A DNA stretch of 64,000 bases, taken from Imbricaverruca yamaguchii (lineage: Eukaryota > Arthropoda > Thecostraca > Neoverrucidae). The notes under the pieces were generated by a model that saw only the letters and a list, made by a program, of their open reading frames with translations, searched no databases and was not told the origin of the DNA. Below are positions 11,974 through 24,554 of the stretch, piece after piece; the stretch's first letter is position 1, and each line of letters begins with the position of its first letter. The stretch spans positions 2,501 to 66,500 of the forward strand of contig JAOTOL010001280.1 of the NCBI GenBank assembly GCA_034440575.1, in the 5' to 3' direction. Made by a program: the position numbers and the translations under genes.

Positions 11974-13379
11974 CAGGGGCGTCGCCACCGGGGGGCAGGA
12001 GTGGGGGAGGGGGATTTCCCCCCTGCCGTGAGACTGGGGGGCCGCCCCCTGAAATTTGAGGAGGCCCCCAGGACGAAAAGGAGGCCCTCCAGGACGAAAA
12101 GTATACCCCAGGACGACAAAGGAAACCCCAGGACGAAAAGAAGGCCCCAGGACAAAAAGGAGGCCCCAAAACGAAAAAGATATTCTACAAATTAGGGGCC
12201 TCCGGGAGGAGGCCCATAATTTGAAAACGAAGTCACCTAGGAGAGTGTAGGAGGCCCCATAATTCAAGAGAGTGCCAAATATTGACACGGAGCCCCCAGG
12301 ACGAAAAGGAGGTCCCATGATGAAAAGGAGGCCCCCAGGACGAAAGTAGACCCCCATGACTAAAAGGAGGCCCTCCAGGACGAAAATGAGGCCCTCCAGG
12401 ACGAAAAGGATGCCGCCAGGACGAACAGGAGGCCCCCAGGATGGAAAGGAAGCCAATGACGAAAAGGAGGCCCAGGACGAAAAGGAGGCCCCCAGGATGA
12501 AAAAGGAGGTCCCTGGGACGAAAAGGAGGCCCTCCAGGACAACAGGGAGGCCCCCATGACAAAAAGGAGGCCCTCCGGGACGAAAAAGAGGCCCTCCAGG
12601 ACGAAAAGGTGGCCACCAGGACGAAAAGGAGGCCCTTCAGGACGAAATGGAGGCCCTCCAGGACGAAAGTGAGGCCCTCCAGGACGAAAAGGAGGCCCTC
12701 CAGGAGGAAAATGATGCCGCCAGGACGAACAGGAGGCCCCCAGGACGAAAAAAGAGGCCCCCAGGATGAAAAAGGAAGTCCCTGGGGCGAAAAGGAGGCT
12801 CTCCAGGACGAAAAGGAGCCCCCAAGACGAAAAAGAAATTCTACAAATTAGGAGCCTACAGGAGGAGGCCCATAATTTGAAAAAGAAGTCATCTAGGAGA
12901 GGGTAGGAGGCCACAGAAATCAAGAGTGCCAGCTACTTACACGGGGGCCCCCAGGACGAAAAGGAGGCCCCGGGACGAAAAGTAGGCCCTCCAGGACAAA
13001 AGGGAGGCCCCCATCACGAAAAGGAGGCCCTCCTGGACGAAACGGAGGCCCTCCAGGACGAAAAGGAGGCCACCAGGACGAAAAGGAGGCCCCATAATGA
13101 AAAAGAGGCCTCCCTCAGGCATTTATCCACATATTACTTATTTATACCCTAGTATGGCCCAGTTTTCAGCGAAAAATAATGATTATTGCTCTTGCGTGCT
13201 GAGTAAATAATTAACCATGCCAAGAACAAACAGTACATTAATATGAAATCTACATTAATATGAAATGAAAGGGCCTAAAACAATAGGAGGCCCTAACACA
13301 ATGGAGGCCCCTTTTCGGGGAGCAGGAGGCCCCCTTTCGATCTTGCCCCCCCAGGAAGAATTTCGTGGCGACGCCACTG
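11974..13379. mobile_element. hAT-type non-autonomous element with minisatellite core
   Basis: The ends CAGGGGCGTCGCCAC (11974-11988) and reverse-complemented CAGTGGCGTCGCCAC (13365-13379) match at 14 of 15 positions. They are flanked by a perfect 8-bp duplication GGCTCCAC (11966-11973 and 13380-13387). CAG-initial ends and an 8-bp duplication are diagnostic of hAT transposons. The element sits in the terminal repeat of the inner fold-back element. Its 1.4-kb body is almost entirely a 20-bp tandem repeat, with no transposase. Confidence 0.88.
12056..13118. repeat. 20-bp minisatellite inside the hAT element
   Basis: More than 40 variable copies of GGAGGCCCYCCAGGACGAAAA-like units. A longer segment with AAATTAGG, GGAGGAGGCCCATAATTTGA and a following GTCACCTAGGAGAG/GTCATCTAGGAGAG occurs twice (near 12190-12247 and 12845-12904), so there is a higher-order duplication of about 650 bp. 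The proline/arginine-rich open frames are by-products. Confidence 0.9.
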
Positions 13380-16185
13380 GGCTCCACTAACCTCCACAAA
13401 CCTCCACTGGTCTTTCCCGTGGCCAACCCAGTATATTTTTTTTCCACCAACCTCCACCACTGGAGCAAAAGCTCCACCAGCCGAGGAGCTGGGTCCAGTT
13501 GAGACTTTCCAGTGGAGCTCAATTTTGGCGCACTTGTTTCATATATTTGCACGTAAACGGCGTCCTTCGTCATTTGAATCTCATCTGCATGCATTAACTG
13601 AATACCAGGATAATCCTTCGCAATGCAAATATGAAATTACAACTATGAACAATAATCGAAGTAACAGATGCAGGCTACATAACATCCTTTTGTGGCCTTT
13701 GATCTACGTCATTCGTCCTAAGGGGAAGATGTTACTTTACCGGTGGGATCCGCCGCAATCCCTGCGCCGCAACTCTTAGTTCTAAGATTGCACTCGAGCC
13801 CGATCGACGAGGTCGAGAAAGTTGAGATGGGGAAAAGCCAGCATCGCGTAGAAAGGCGTCTCGGGGCCCAGGTCCCCAGATACCAGATTATAATCCGGCC
13901 GGTCGGCGGCTGAGGAAGCGCAAACCCGGAAGACGACAAACGTGCCGCAACAGTGGCGTTCAGAATGAAATAATTTTTGTTCATTTGTCTTAGACCATGA
14001 TCAGTCATTAGGTTGCATAAGTCGTACTTTCTTTATTTTATAACTATTTTTTGGGAAGAAATCCAAGAGACGTGGGATATGTGATGGATATGAGCAGTCA
14101 CCCATGCTTTATGTCACCAACTACACAACTTTGTCTCCAGTGCACTTCGGGAACATCCAATGTCAAATTGGACATTGGAGATGGGCGTTTGGAATTTAAC
14201 CCTCGCCGTCTTTCCGGTCAGATCCTCGCATCCCGTCTCGGGGGGGGGGGGCGCATAGTAACCCCCCTCTAAAATCCAAGCCAAGCGTCGCACGAAAACG
14301 AGAGGTGTCATCGAGAAGCGCTCGACGAGTAGGGTACGGATCCGCCGCCAAAACAACTTCCCCCCAAAAGTGACGTCACTAGGGGGACAGACTTTCACGA
14401 CATACATGGGGTTTGTTCCCGTCACTCCACCAGAAGGAACTTAGTGAAGGTTAGTTGAGGCTAGTTGAAACCTGCCCACGGAACAACCGGCGGAGAAATC
14501 AGCTGACAGCGGTATGAATTTCGCGACAAAAACGAAGTGTTTGGCATTGTATCTGGTGTTATTAGTCAAATTCCTCCTCAAATGTTTGTCCAGATGATCG
14601 CACAATGTATGTAGTATGACTTATAATACAAAGTCCCAAAATTGTCTTTATTTCTAGCCCTCGGGGACTGCGGGGAGAACAGATGTTCTTTTCGCCTATG
14701 GGATGAACCAAGAAATGTCTCTTCCATATCGGTTGAGCACCAGGTATCGTCTCCCCAGTTTTGTGGTTGGTTACAGCATACCTTCTTAATGTACAGCGTA
14801 TAATCTGGTGTCTGGCTACCTGGGCCACGAGACACTTTTCTACTCGATGCTGGCTGTTTCCCATCTTAACTTTCTCGACCTCGTCGATCGGGCTCGAGTG
14901 CAATCTTAGTTGGCGCCGCTTTGCGACAGTTGCGGCACGGGGATTGCGGGGGATCCCGCCGGTAAAGGAATATCTCCTTAGGACGAATGACTTAGATCAA
15001 AGGCCACAAAATTGAGGTTATGTGGTCTGCATCTGTTACTTCGATTATTGTTCATAGTTGTACTTTTATATATGCATTACGAAGGATGATCCTGGTATTC
15101 AGTTGATGCATGGAGATTAGATTCATATGACGGAGGACGTTGTTTACGTGCAAATATATGAAACAAGTGCGCCGTGATTGAGCTCCACTGAAAAGTCGCA
15201 ATTAGACCCTGCTCCTCGGCTAGTGGAGCTTTTGCTCCACTGGTGGAGGTTTGTGGAGGTTAGTGGAGCCACGGGAACAGACCCATTGCGTTTTTTGGCT
15301 CTGGGGAGTTCATTTTGGGAGATATTTAAAACAAAAACATTTGGAATTAGAAAGGGACAGCGAAATGGACCAGGCCATACGTCCTCCCTCCCCCCCCCCA
15401 TTTTTTTAAATTTCACAAATTTCAGTTTTCAGGTTTTCCTTAATTTTCCTTTTCTAATGGATAGGAGCACACCGAGAAGCGTTGTTGGAAGTAAACTTGC
15501 CCTAATAAAAATGTTTACTTTAGCCAGAATCTTCGATTTGAACTATAATAGGCAAATATGTAAAACAAATATATATGTAGTGAAAAACGGGGAAAAATGA
15601 AACATTCCTCTCGTAAATTTTGTTGCATCACTAAAGATAAGCAAACGCTGAAAGCTTCATTCAAATATCTGTATCCGTTAAAGCTTGACGACTGGTTGAA
15701 CTTTTTTGGAGGTGACCTCACTTGTCCTTGGCTAACTCGTTGACTATAGGTTACCTGACTTCAAAATTTTGCAATCGCATGCAAAATTGATGTGGGAAAA
15801 GGTATGCCAAATTTTGGCGCGCTGTCGCGTGCCGTTCGTTCACTATCTGCGAAAAACTCGAGGGGGCGGTTGAAGACCCCCCCCCCGAGACGGGACGGGT
15901 TAACGGGTAAATTGTAGATTCAGACATGCATCCATGCTTTTTCTTTGTATGTATGTATCAGTGACTGATGGAGGAGCTCCGTTTGCCCTCCACATGGGAA
16001 GGTGGTTTCCCTCTCCCTCTTGGAAGGTGGTTTCCCTCTGACAAACGGGCTTTGAATATTTATGAAAATTATTTGGAAGGGCATGTGAAGGCATTGGCCA
16101 AGTAAAATTGATAGGAGGTCACACTCTATAGAGCCGAATGCTAGCAGTTAGAATTATTGGGGGAGGGAAAACTAACATTAGTTGG

Positions 16186-16223
16186 CACTTGCCCACTCAA
16201 AAATGCATAAAGCAACACCCCTG
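16186..16223. repeat. Dispersed repeat copy A
   Basis: CACTTGCCCACTCAAAAATG and the following ATAAAGCA.CACCCCTG recur in the same orientation at 17942-17978, both downstream of a G-run, so they are copies of one unnamed dispersed family. Confidence 0.5.
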
Positions 16224-16860
16224 TTAAAACGGGTAGCCCATCAAGTACACCGTACTCCTCGAATGGCCCTCGCTAAACGGTCTTTCGCCCCCTCAGAGTA
16301 AAAGATGCTCATTCAGTTTGCTCCAGTGAAGTCCCCTTTCTCCGCTTAATTAATAGTGTACTGAACGAGAGCGTCGATGGACTAACGCATCAGTGCCCTT
16401 CTGAAGGAATGATTCCTCTCCAGACGAGTACCTCCCTACCCTGCATTTCAAAATGTCTGGATCTCCGCCCATAAAATAAATACTTTTGGAGCTCCGGAAG
16501 CAGCATAAACCATCGCCATCCACTTTGCATTAGCTTCGCGGTCGGAGTCGGAATAAAAAAGAACAGCTTGTAGCGTGTATTATTCATTCTCCAAGCCCTG
16601 CTGCACAATGGGATTAACCGCGGTTTCACAACAGCAAATAAGTAGATCAATCAATACAAAATATCGGCACTGCTACGCGCAAGATCTGAGCAAGCGACCG
16701 AGAATGCCACCGATCAGCACATATGCGCCAAATAACACTACAACCATATCACCACCAACAGCTGATTAATGGACAAAACTCTACCGATCGTTCCGGCGCC
16801 TCTACCTGGAAGAGCTATTCTGGCCAAAGCTCAACCTATTCCGGTCGCCGAAACAGACCC

Positions 16861-17374
16861 TATGTTTCTTTGTTTTACTTTTTTAATAGGATAAATTAAA
16901 AAGAAAAGTTTGCCTATTTAAAAAAAAACTGACACCGAGCCAGGGCCTCGATTCGGTAACAAATCTGGGAGCATATTGAACCGAAAGGATGAGGTACATC
17001 AAAGCTCAGCGAGTGTCCGGATTTCTCGACCACCAGGAAATGTGGGAAGAACAACTAATTATCGGATTTAATTTATTTAATTTTCCCTGAGGACACCCAT
17101 ATGAAGCATTCAATCGCGCAAAATACGGTGCAAGACTATCATGTGGTAGCAATTAGCAAATCGTAGGAAGACTAACAGAAACCGGGGACTCGTCAGAGTT
17201 GTGTCGAATGCGCAGAGTGCGCAAGGCACTTGCACAAACGTTACCACGGTGGCGACCGGGCGTTATGAACTGGAATGCCTGAAATTAGAAAAGGTTGCAT
17301 TTTGAAGTGACGTACACAGGTGCAACTTCAGCAGCTTAAGGTCACTTATCAAGGGCTACAAAAAGTAAAAACAA
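16861..17374. other. Unannotated sequence
   Basis: No gene, RNA or tandem array recognised. Confidence 0.4.
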
Positions 17375-17628
17375 TCGAACAGGGTTGGGGAGTTGGGGTT
17401 TAAATATTGTGACTCAGAAGCGATGGCGATGGATTGTGCCCCTCCACAGGATAAATAAGTTCATTTTATCATGCATCATTCGTTAATTCAGTCACTAATC
17501 ATTTTTAACATTAAAAAGGCCATGTTGACAAATTGTGGTCGAAATCCGGCGTCTGAAAAAAAGGTAAGTTGAGCACCCTCCAAGTCTGATTGATCTCTTT
17601 CATGACGCAAACCCTAGTTACGCCACTG
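17375..17628. mobile_element. hAT-like element fragment, copy 1
   Basis: Ends in TAGTTACGCCACTG, that is CAGTGGCGTAACTAGGG on the other strand, a typical hAT terminus. The body (GTGACTCAGAAGCGA, ACAGGATAA, GTGGTCGAAATCCGG) is shared with the copy at 27032-27243. A G9 run follows directly. Confidence 0.6.
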
Positions 17629-18160
17629 GGGGGGGGATAGGGCTGGGTCCATGCCGAAAGTTGGCCTCCCCATACAAGTGGGCTGGATCCGGCGGTGATG
17701 TCATATTATACTGGTTAGGTATGAGCAAAAATTCCACTTAATGAAAATTCCCTAGAGGGGGTCCTGCCTAGTTGGCATCAGGGGGTTGATTTCCAAAGGT
17801 TATTTAGAAGGGGGGAACAATGCATGGAGGCTATGGGTGAATTCACGATAGAGCGGATGGGGTGGGCACACTCCATGGTGTCTCATGTTAAAAGTTGAAA
17901 TTGTTGCGGGCAGCCAACATTGGGGGGGGGGGGGAGGGGAACACTTGCCCATCAAAAGTATATAAAGCATCACCCCTGCCTGGTGTTATTGCAGCATGCC
18001 TGGAGATCCCGGGTGGGTCGGTAGTCTAGGCCCCCCGGTGTGCTACTCTGCTAATGTTAATTTGTCATTTTCCCATTTCACTCTGAAAAGACGTCTTCCA
18101 AATAAAGACTTCGACCCCCGGCTTCGTATGAGATATCCAGCCCTGCACTGAATGCATGCT
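17629..18160. other. Low-complexity G-rich sequence and dispersed repeat copy B
   Basis: Contains G-runs at about 17628 and 17922 and the second copy (17942-17978) of the repeat described at 16186. No coding sequence recognised. Confidence 0.4.
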
Positions 18161-21100
18161 AGGCCATGACCTGCAGTCGATAGACATGGCCTAACTGTTG
18201 GTGGGCCCGCTCCACGACTTTGCCTCCTGGGTTATGTGGTGGGGTCCGAATCGTACCGGGCTTGGAGGTCGAGGCGGGCCTGGTAAATGGCGGCACAGGC
18301 TGGATGGTGGGTCGCTGTGCGGGCGTCTCGGTCTGCGGCTGTCTAGTCGCTGGGCGGACTATATGACTGCTGTTGACCTCTTGCCCACCTCTTCTATCGC
18401 TCCGACGCCGTCTCCAACCCTGCTGCGCCCGGTCGCCACCACTACACGAATGTGTATAGGCAAGGCCAGGCTCATTTATACATCGCACACGCCCGTGAGT
18501 GTGCTCGACTGGTCACGCAGTGCGAATGGGTTGTCGGCTTGGGACGTGATGTGACACTAATGATTGAGGTGATGCATATGTACATGACGTTGGTACTGCC
18601 ACCGCTGCGGACGCCCGTCCATCTATGGGATCGATCCGTGTACCACCATATATCACCACGCATCCACCACCCACTCCCCCCCCACACACACACACATCTC
18701 GCACTTCCCCCGACATTGGCCGCTGCGAGGTGGCCGTCACGGGGGCCAGCCGGAGTGCAGTTGTGGTCGGTTCGCCACCGTCTGCGGCAACAGTACAATG
18801 CCCGAACTTGTAAGTGCCGCACTGGAATCCCATCTATTGCCCGTCTCTTATCCGTCTCTTGCCATTACTCGTTCAGCGCCCTTGATGCTGGCTTATCCTG
18901 GTATGACTAATACATCGAAAATTCACTGCACCGCTTCTCCGATCTGAGCGGTTCTGCCATTTCTGCTCGTCATCTTATCCTGTCATTCGGACAATCGTGC
19001 CTCACATGACCACCCGAGCTGCCTCGCCTCGCAGTCTACCCAGAGCAGTCGGTTGTGCTTCACATCACTATCTGCGCTCCCTCGCCCCGGCAGACAAAAT
19101 TGTCCAGATCAGACACGAATGTCCTCATCTTTCATAAACATTCTCGCCATTTTGTATTAACACTGTCTGATGACACACCTAATCGGCACTCTGCTCATCT
19201 ATCACCATAAACGCATCCAACACAATCTAAAGTTGCAAACGGCACTCACCAGAACACACACAGTATCAACTCTAAGACCCTACTGTCAAAATGATGCACA
19301 CTGCCGAGAAAGCGCTTGAACAGATAACAAATACCAACTATTCGAATCTGATCTCGCTTGACGTCTGTCTGCTTACGATCTATAGGTAATTAGAAACCCA
19401 AGAACCGTTGACGTTCTGGAAGCCCTCGACCATTCAGTGGGACCTGCAATTTTAAATCGCTAGGGTGAACGTATGAGTGGTGCAGGGAGAAGATATTCTT
19501 TTCACATGATGCACTCGTACGTTTATATATTTACTTTCCCAAATTCATTATGTATTTACTAGTCTATTCGGCCTGTACGAGATGTCTGAGTTCATCACAC
19601 ATATATCACATGTCTTCTAGGCCTTACTTCTCCAGCAGCACGTTCTGTAGTTGAGTGACCGGATGCAAACCTGGATATAGGCTACTTTAGAGAGAGATAG
19701 GAGTACTGAATGGCTTCCAATCTTCTTGATCAGCTTCAACTCGCTGCCGCAATTCTTGGGCTTCGTGGTTGGCTACATAACTCGCTTTGTATGTGACATA
19801 AGGAGTGGCTAGGTGAAAATGATTGAAAGCCCCATTCATTCCCATGCGCAGCACACTATTCTTAGTGGTGGAGAATTGAAATCCTTTGCCAACACTTGAC
19901 CATCGACTTAATATTTTTGAGTCATCTTCTAGTTTAGCTATTAGGTGCCGCGAATGAACACCCAATTACCTAAAGTTCGGTGAAATATGACATGCAAAAA
20001 CATCCAATTCAGTTACAAAAGATGCAATTTCCAGAACACAATTTCATCCAATCGTATTCTTCAATGGCATCGTCATGAGTGCACCTCATTGGAAATATCA
20101 GGACACCAATGGCGTGCCGCGACAGTGGAATACTCACGGAATAATTGTGTCCTTCCGCTACTTATTTGCAATACCAGGATAACATCGGATATATCACCCG
20201 AATCGGGATGGCTAGAAGTGAACTGACCCTCAGTAGGCAACTAGCGGAGGGTAATTTTCTCGACGGTGGATAACATCCATGATTTTCCTGCCAGGAAGGC
20301 AAGCCTATTCGAGATTGCGAAACCAAGAAACCAATGGACAGTTGGACAGTTTCGGTTGATTCCGCAGACCTCACAAAAAGTGCACAACACCGTGGGATTT
20401 TGCAAAGGCGCACGAGGCATGCAGGTATTCAACTAAACTAAGCAAAACAATAGCGTTTTTCCTACCAATTCTGTCACGAGTCGGCAAAACCATGCCGACG
20501 GATGGAAATATTGCACAATTTTCCATCGATTGCCTTAAAAAGAAGAAGAAAAAGACTCCCTACCATGAATGGTCATGTACGGTCTGGCTCCAGTACTAAT
20601 TTTTGTATATTTATTATCGATATTTGTAATTTCCTTGCCAAGTATGAAATCCATTTTAGAACGTAATAAAGGTGGAAGTGAGACAAACGGAATACGTGGG
20701 ACACTGGCATCATGCGTGAATGAAATCTATAGCATTCCTGGTCGTGTCACCTGGTCTTACCAGCATAGTCCCAATATTTCCTGAAGTGAAGCATTGAGCA
20801 TAGTGTTGCACGGAACCGACTTGCGAGTCGGTCGGTACCACCAGTGTTTTAGAGGTGTCCTCTCTTGACCGACTGACAAGGTCAGGAGGACAACAAGTCA
20901 GGAGAGTGCACTTCGCCCGAGTCGCGGCAGGATCGACCGTCTCTGATAACACATCTCCAAACATGCTGCGGGTTAGACACAATCACAGTCGGACCGCATG
21001 CCTGGAAACGGCCGCAAACTCGACTAGGAGTCACCTCTCCACCTGGAGAAAGCATCGACGTCCGGCCGTGCTGAGTTCGATGAGCGCACACGCGTCACCT

Positions 21101-21345
21101 TCTCAGCACACCTTTGTCGCACCTGTCGCATTGGCGTGTATCAGTCCGCCAAAAATATACTTGAGGTATGCCTTGGCGTTGCGCAGGTCCCGTTGAAGCA
21201 TCGGTGGCCCTGCAGCCGTCAGCGGCTGCCTCTAGCACGGAAGAAGGCACTGCCAGCTCGGTATCGGCACCGTGTCCTCCGCAAAGTCGGATGTCGGCTC
21301 AACTGGTCCAGCGCGCGTGGTTGATGGGCCACGTGTGCTCCTTGC
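18161..21345. other. Unannotated single-copy sequence
   Basis: About 3.2 kb with mixed composition, one short CA-rich tract (near 18683) and no recognisable exon, RNA gene or transposon. Short frames on both strands resemble nothing known to me. Confidence 0.4.
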
Positions 21346-21530
21346 GGTTGAAGACCCGTGCTATCCGTTGGCGGACCGTATGCAGTCCGGTTGAAGACCC
21401 GTGCTATCCGTTGGCGGACCGTATGCAGTCCGGTGGAAGAGTCCGTGCTATCCGTTGGCGGACCGTATGCAGTCCGGTGGAAGAGTCCGTGCTATCCGGT
21501 GGTGGCGCCGTATGCAGTCCGGTGGGGAGG
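21346..21530. repeat. 43/44-bp minisatellite
   Basis: Four clear units of CCGTGCTATCCGTTGGCGG plus ACCGTATGCAGTCCGG, alternating TTGAAGACC and TGGAAGAGT spacers, then decaying copies to about 21670. Confidence 0.85.
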
Positions 21531-21759
21531 CCATGCCACTCGGAGAGGAACCCTCGTCGTCCGGTGAAGTGTGCACGCCATCCGGTGGATGGCGTGTGGA
21601 TGGCGTGGTCCGTGCTGTTCATTGGGTTTGTCCATGTCGGTCGGTGGAGGAACCCTTGCCGTCCGGTGACACCCGTGTCGCTGCGAGCAGCCGAGAAATG
21701 TCTACGTTGATTGCACAGATCCCAGCCGGCGCACACGACATACGCGGTCCCGCGCACTC

Positions 21760-21853
21760 GTCCCTCACTCGTCCCTCGCTCGCCCCTCGTTCGCCCCTTG
21801 TTCGCCCCTCACTCGTCCTTCGCTCGTCCCTCACTCGTCCCTCACTCGCTCTT
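21760..21853. repeat. Short CTCGTCCCT repeat
   Basis: Tandem variants of CTCGTCCCT / TTCGCCCCT of about 10 bp. Confidence 0.7.
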
Positions 21854-22351
21854 GATCACGATCATGTTCACGCCCACTAGGCGTCCACTACTTCCATGTG
21901 GAATTTGACGTCCTCCATGTTCTCGTCCGAGTTGTGCGGCGTGTCGGTGTATTCCCTCATCTGAAACAGAGCGCAGCTGCGGCCAGTTTACGCGATATTA
22001 AGCTGCACAGGGCGGTCGTGAAAACACTTCGATGGCGGTGCGGTGAAATACCAGCCAGAGCACGGCGCCAGGTGACCACTGCTGAAGCATTGCTCACGAT
22101 CATACCCAGCCGAGCACGTGTGAGGCCCGCATCAGGCATGGTGGGGTATGGTTAGGAGCGCAAATTAGAGTGCTGGTTCGCAGACGGTGGGAGCGTGGTG
22201 CTAGAACGACGGCAGTCCAATTAAGGGCGAATGGGGGCGACGTTATCAGAGACAAATCAGCGAAATGTGTATAACCGTTGTCACGATAGAGCGGCAGTCG
22301 AGCAGTCCAACACACAAACAGAAATTCCGGTATTGTGACAAACATGCAGCG

Positions 22352-24093
22352 CGTGGTCCGACACACCGAGGACACAGACCAGTGGTCCGACACACCGACG
22401 ACACAGGCCAGTGGTCCGACACACCGACGACACAGACCAGTAGTCCGACACACCGACGACATAGACCAGTGGTCCGACACACCGACGACACAGACCAGTA
22501 GTCCGACACACCGACGACACAGACCAGTGGTCCGACACACCGACGGCACAGACCAGTGGTCCGACACACCGACGACACAGACCAGTGGTCCGACACACCG
22601 ACGGCACATACCAGTGGTCCGACACACCGACGACACAGGCCAGTGGTCCGACACACCGAGGACACAGACCAGTGGTCCGACACACCGACGACACAGACCA
22701 GTGGTCCGACACACCGACGACACAGACCAGTGGTCCGACACACCGACGACACAGACCAGTGGTCCGACACACCGACGACATAGGACCACCGACGGCACAG
22801 ACCAGTGGTCCGACACACCGACGGCACAGACCAGTGGTCCCACACACCGACGGCATAGACCAGTGGTCCGACACACCGACGGCACAGACCAGTGGTCCGA
22901 CACACCGACGGCATAGACCAGTGGTCCGACACACCGACGACACAGACCAGTGGTCCGACACACCGACGACACAGACCAGTGGTCCGACACACCGACGGCA
23001 CAGACCAGTGGTCCGACACACCGACGGCACAGACCAGTGGTCCGACACACCGACGGCACAGACCAGTGGTCCGACACACCGACGACACAGACCAGTGGTC
23101 CGACACACCGACGACACAGTGGTCCGACACACCGACGACACAGACCAGTGGTCCGACACACCGACAGCACAGACCAGTGGTCCGATAAACCGACGGCACA
23201 GACCAGTGGTCCGACACACCGACGACACAGACCAGTGGTCCGACACACCGACGACACAGACCAGTGGTCCGACACACCGACGGCACACACCAGTGGTCCG
23301 ACACACCGACGACACAGGCCAGTGGTCCGACACACCGACGACACAGACCAGTGGTCCGACACACCGACGACACAGACCAGTGGTCCGACACACCGACGAC
23401 ACAGACCAGTGGTCCGACACACCGACGACACAGGACCACCGACGGCACAGACCAGTGGTCCGACACACCGACGACACAGACCAGTGGTCCGACACACCGA
23501 CAGCACAGACCAGTGGTCCGACAAACCGACGGCACAGACCAGTGGTCCGACACACCGACGGCACAGACCAGTGGTCCGACACACCGACGACACAGGACCA
23601 GTGGTCCGACACACCGACGGCACAGACCAGTGGTCCGACACACCGACGGCACAGACCAGTGGTCCGACACACCGACGACACAGACCAGTGGTCCGACACA
23701 CCGACGGCACAGACCAGTGGTCCGACACACCGACGGCACAGATTAGTGGTCCGACACACCGACGGCACAGACCAGTGGTCCGACACACCGACGACACAGG
23801 ACCACCGACGGCACAGACCAGTGGTCCGACACACCGACGGCACAGGACCACCGACGGCACAGACCAGTGGTCCGACACACCGACGGCACAGACCAGTGGT
23901 CCGACACACCGACGGTACAGACCAGTGGTCCGACACACCGACGGCACAGACCAGTGGTCCGTCACACCGACGACACAGACCAGTGGTCCGACGCACCGAC
24001 GACACAGGCCAGTGGTCCGACACACCGACGACACAGACCAGTGGTCCGACACACCGACGGCACAGACCAGTGGTCCGACACACCGACGACACA
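22352..24093. repeat. 29-bp minisatellite array, about 60 units
   Basis: Unit CCAGTGGTCCGACACACCGA followed by CGACACAGA. Two main variants differ at one position (CGACGACA/CGACGGCA). Several truncated units (GGACCACCGACGGCACAG) mark internal deletions. Because 29 is not a multiple of 3 and the unit lacks stops, very long open frames exist on both strands; none is a gene. Confidence 0.95.
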
Positions 24094-24477
24094 GTCAGGC
24101 TGCACCATTCACAACTGGTGCCGGCATGGCATTAGAGCGCGTTAGACAGAGAATGTATTCAGCTGACTGCAGGCTCGTGACGCAAAGTTAATTATTGATC
24201 AGCGAGTCTGTGCTTGGCTGTGCATGCTTGGAAACCGCAGTATTAATCGATGTGTTCCTCACGTTCTATGGAGGAAAACGAACACGACCTTCCTCCAGGC
24301 GCATGCACTGACTTACATTCTATATGTGTGTTACTTATGTATTATGTACAGTACGTAATACACAAATGTCTGCTCAATTAAGCAGAAGTGTAGTTGTCTA
24401 AAGGCAATGGTCAGGCCGGTTTCCTTCGAAACGTAGATTCGGCATGTCCTCCAGAAATATTTGGTCATTTATTTCTA

Positions 24478-24479
<2 letters not shown>
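24094..24479. other. Unannotated sequence
   Basis: No feature recognised between the 29-bp array and the AT microsatellite. Confidence 0.4.

Positions 24480-24551
<72 letters not shown>
24480..24551. repeat. (AT)n microsatellite
   Basis: Uninterrupted alternating AT of about 35 dinucleotides. Confidence 0.98.

Positions 24552-24554
<3 letters not shown>

Larger units (their letters stand above)
11952..15284. mobile_element. Inner long-inverted-repeat (fold-back) element
   Basis: Terminal sequence GGGACTGTTCCCGTGGCTCC at 11952 matches the reverse complement of the segment ending at 15284 (GGGTCTGTTCCCGTGGCTCC). Once the hAT insertion is removed, the left arm continues from 13388 to about 13892 and pairs with about 14799-15284, giving near-500-bp arms of roughly 85% identity by eye. 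Shared landmarks include CTCCACTAACCTCCACAAAC, GCGCACTTGTTTCATATATT and GATCGACGAGGTCGAGAAAG. The spacer (about 13893-14798) holds another short unit near 14408-14487 with similar TTGTTCC ends. No transposase was recognised. Confidence 0.75.
11830..16860. mobile_element. Outer inverted-repeat DNA element (nested composite)
   Basis: The left end GGGTCTGTTCCGGCGACC (11830-11847) is matched at 17 of 18 positions by the reverse complement of 16843-16860, and similarity continues inward (GGAATAGG.TGAG). TAT flanks both ends (11827-11829 and 16861-16863), a possible 3-bp target duplication. GGG-initial ends with a 3-bp duplication suggest PIF/Harbinger-type elements, but no transposase was recognised. 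The interior is occupied by further elements listed separately. Confidence 0.6.

Noticed and set aside
22352..24093. CRISPR-like array
   Set aside because: Units are contiguous with no unique spacers, and the host is clearly an animal; the same holds for the 70-, 71- and 80-bp arrays.
22100..24191. 650-, 603- and 516-codon open frames on both strands
   Set aside because: Produced by a stop-free 29-bp unit; simultaneous frames on both strands and no domain argue against a gene.
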